Source: Bacteroidota bacterium
GTDB lineage: Bacteria; Bacteroidota; Bacteroidia; JAHEXY01
Length of the DNA: 64,000 nt
Direction of reading: 5' to 3'
NCBI GenBank assembly: GCA_023251875.1
Contig: JAHEXY010000003.1
Coordinates: 186,001 to 250,000 of the forward strand
Shown here: positions 62,387 through 64,000 of the stretch, piece after piece
Layout: each line of letters starts with the position of its first letter
Numbering within the stretch: the stretch's first letter is position 1
Notes under the pieces: generated by a model
What the model saw: the letters and a program-made list of their open reading frames with translations, nothing else
Databases searched by the model: none
What the model was told of the DNA's origin: nothing
Translations under genes and position numbers: made by a program

Positions 62387-63616
62387 ATGGCATATTCAAT
62401 ATCACGAATTGTACTTATAGTAAGTTTCTTGCTTTGCCTTTCCTTTTCTACACGAGCACAAATTCGCTTTATTGACAATATTTTCGATGATGTAGACAGT
62501 ATTACTGATATTTGGTATCGCTTGGGGGTTTATCCTGAAGCAGATACAAGCCAAGATTTGTATTTTGATATTTATCAACCTAGAAACGACACCATGCAAA
62601 AAAGGCCTTTAATTATTTGGCTACATGGTGGATTTGCTCAAGGATCAAGAAAAGAAGATAAAATTATTTATTTCTCTAAAAATTTAGCAAAAAAAGGATA
62701 TTTAAATGCCTCTATTGATTACAGAGGGCATGTATTTGAAGGCACATCAAGCAATCCTAGATTTGGTGCTATTTATAGAGGCGTACAAGATACAAGGGCT
62801 GCTATAAGTTATTTTAAAGAACACGCTGCAGATTATAATATTGATACTTCCAGAATAGTAGTGGGAGGAATGTCTTCCGGTTCATATGTGTCTATGCAAT
62901 GTGCCTATTTAGATCAATGGGAAGTACCCGATACATTAATTGATACTACCGGAATTGGGCCTTTAGATCTTGGGGGAAGTAATTTTTCGGCCAATTATGA
63001 AGTTGCCATTAATTGTTGGGGAGCCTTATTGGATTCAAATTGGATACAGGCAGGAGATAAACCGGTTATGGCTGTTGTTGGTTTGCAAGACGCTTCTGTA
63101 CCACCAGAAAATGATTCTACCTCCTATGGTTCATTTCCAATATGTAGAACCGCTGCAAGGCTGGGTATTAAATCTCAATTGGATTATTATCCAGATGCGG
63201 GACACGGTTTAAAAGTAAAACCCTCTGATTATTTATCTGTTTCGGACGCCAATCAAAGGCAGTATAATTATTTAGATATATCGGCTGCTGATATTGCTCG
63301 CTTTTTAAGTGAAACATTATACCAACAAGATGACGAAATTGCTGATACTACTGTAAAAGTTTTTCCCAACCCTACAACTTCAAAATTTAATGTTAGAGTG
63401 TACGATGCCATATTAAATGATATTACAATTAATGTAAATGATGCAAAAGGCAATAAAATACTTTCTTATGAAGAAGGAATTGTTTATGATAATATTTACA
63501 AGAAAAGTATTGATTTGAGTAATTATCCGGCCGGAGTATATTATGTTAGTATTTATAAAACATCCGACTGGTTTAAGAAACAATACCTTTGCAAAGAAAT
63601 TAAATTACGAAAATAG
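62387..63616 (+). CDS. Secreted alpha/beta-hydrolase (esterase) with T9SS sorting domain
   Basis: This 409-residue exported protein has a signal peptide (LIVSFLLCLSFSTRAQ) and a carboxylesterase-type alpha/beta hydrolase. It shows the oxyanion-hole HGG in IIWLHGGFAQGS, the nucleophile in VVGGMSSGSYVSMQ, the acid region AVVGLQDASVPPEN and the His in YPDAGHGLKVK. A T9SS type A domain closes it (KVFPNPTTSKFNVRVYD...GVYYVSIYKTSDW). It is a second extracellular esterase in this stretch, unrelated in domain order to the one at 55993. Substrate unknown. Confidence 0.87.
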   Translation: MAYSISRIVLIVSFLLCLSFSTRAQIRFIDNIFDDVDSITDIWYRLGVYPEADTSQDLYFDIYQPRNDTMQKRPLIIWLHGGFAQGSRKEDKIIYFSKNLAKKGYLNASIDYRGHVFEGTSSNPRFGAIYRGVQDTRAAISYFKEHAADYNIDTSRIVVGGMSSGSYVSMQCAYLDQWEVPDTLIDTTGIGPLDLGGSNFSANYEVAINCWGALLDSNWIQAGDKPVMAVVGLQDASVPPENDSTSYGSFPICRTAARLGIKSQLDYYPDAGHGLKVKPSDYLSVSDANQRQYNYLDISAADIARFLSETLYQQDDEIADTTVKVFPNPTTSKFNVRVYDAILNDITINVNDAKGNKILSYEEGIVYDNIYKKSIDLSNYPAGVYYVSIYKTSDWFKKQYLCKEIKLRK

Positions 63617-63634
63617 AGATTAGCTCATACCAAG

Positions 63635-64000
63635 ATGACCTTTAACTCCATTGAATACCTGCTTTTTTTTCCCATCACATTTATACTGTATTGGTTTGTA
63701 TTTAATAAAACCATTAAGCTTCAAAATTTTTTAATTCTTGTTGCCAGTTATATTTTTTATGGCTGGTGGGATTGGCGTTTTTTAGGTTTAATTCTTTTAA
63801 CATCAACTGTTGATTTTTTCATGGGAATTAAAATTTCTCAGGAAACTGAAAAATCGAAAAAATTTCGTTGGCTTTGCATTAGTTGGGGATTAAACTTGCT
63901 CAATTTTTTCGTATTTAAATACCTTGGGTTCTTTGTTAATTCATTTGTTGATGGATTTAGTCTTTTAGGAATAAATTTAGTCAGACCCACTTTGCATATT
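63635..64000 (+). CDS. MBOAT-family O-acyltransferase (AlgI-like), N-terminal part, cut by the window edge
   Basis: The open frame runs from ATG 63635 to the last base (122 codons) without a stop. The start FNSIEYLLFFPITFILYW and the following LVASYIFYGWWDWRFLGLIL are the characteristic first two membrane segments of AlgI/DltB-type O-acyltransferases. These transfer acyl groups to extracellular polysaccharides or teichoic acids. It starts 18 bp after the esterase stop and may be co-transcribed with it. Catalytic His residues would lie beyond the window. Confidence 0.85.
   Translation, partial: MTFNSIEYLLFFPITFILYWFVFNKTIKLQNFLILVASYIFYGWWDWRFLGLILLTSTVDFFMGIKISQETEKSKKFRWLCISWGLNLLNFFVFKYLGFFVNSFVDGFSLLGINLVRPTLHI

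Overview
The window comes from a low-GC member of the Bacteroidota. Six secreted proteins end in a type IX secretion (T9SS) type A sorting domain. Several genes have the Bacteroidota promoter signature (TTTG/TTG, about 19-20 bp, TAnnTTTG). One small peptide has a leader of the Bacteroidota class I lanthipeptide (pinensin-like) type. TrmB, ClpS, DnaB, GapA and YggS look like ordinary chromosomal genes, so this is a chromosome with an accessory stretch inside it. I cannot place it below phylum from sequence reading alone.

Layout. 1-2.2 kb: the end of an acyl-CoA synthetase, a MntA/HepT (MNT/HEPN) toxin-antitoxin pair and guanylate kinase. 2.2-20.5 kb: a small zinc-ribbon DNA-binding protein, then an approximately 16 kb RHS/YD-repeat system split over three consecutive genes. 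Each of the three has its own secretion signal. The last gene ends in the RHS core followed by a complete M23 (LytM-type) metallopeptidase tip. A REP-associated tyrosine transposase (RAYT) with flanking hairpins follows. 20.5-35.5 kb is an accessory region: an amidase, tandem paralogous lipoproteins, a 2366-residue beta-helix/CARDB/T9SS surface protein, a decayed ankyrin-repeat cluster, an SGNH hydrolase and an orphan RiPP precursor. A repeat of about 155 bp occurs three times here. Each copy ends in a TAGATTTG-type -7 element upstream of a different gene, so it looks like a dispersed promoter cassette.

35.6-41.7 kb is housekeeping: trmB, an MBL phosphodiesterase-like hydrolase, a sodium/solute symporter, clpS, a BadF-type kinase and a full-length acyl-CoA synthetase paralogous to the truncated one at the left edge. 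42.2-50.6 kb is metal-related: an outer-membrane porin-like protein, a Rieske lipoprotein, an imelysin and a di-heme oxidoreductase in one operon, an oligopeptide-type binding protein on the other strand, then a DtxR/MntR regulator and an NRAMP transporter. Similar inverted repeats sit upstream of the porin operon and of the regulator, which suggests one metal-responsive regulon. 50.7-64 kb: T9SS cargo (GH43-like propeller, lamin-tail protein, two esterases, BNR propeller) mixed with dnaB, gapA, yggS and the start of an MBOAT acyltransferase.

A recurring theme is short palindromic or tandem repeats inside or beside coding sequence. They lie in the signal-peptide regions of the second and third RHS genes, in the C-terminal part of yggS, in the N-terminus of the peptide-binding protein, and as terminator-like hairpins between genes.
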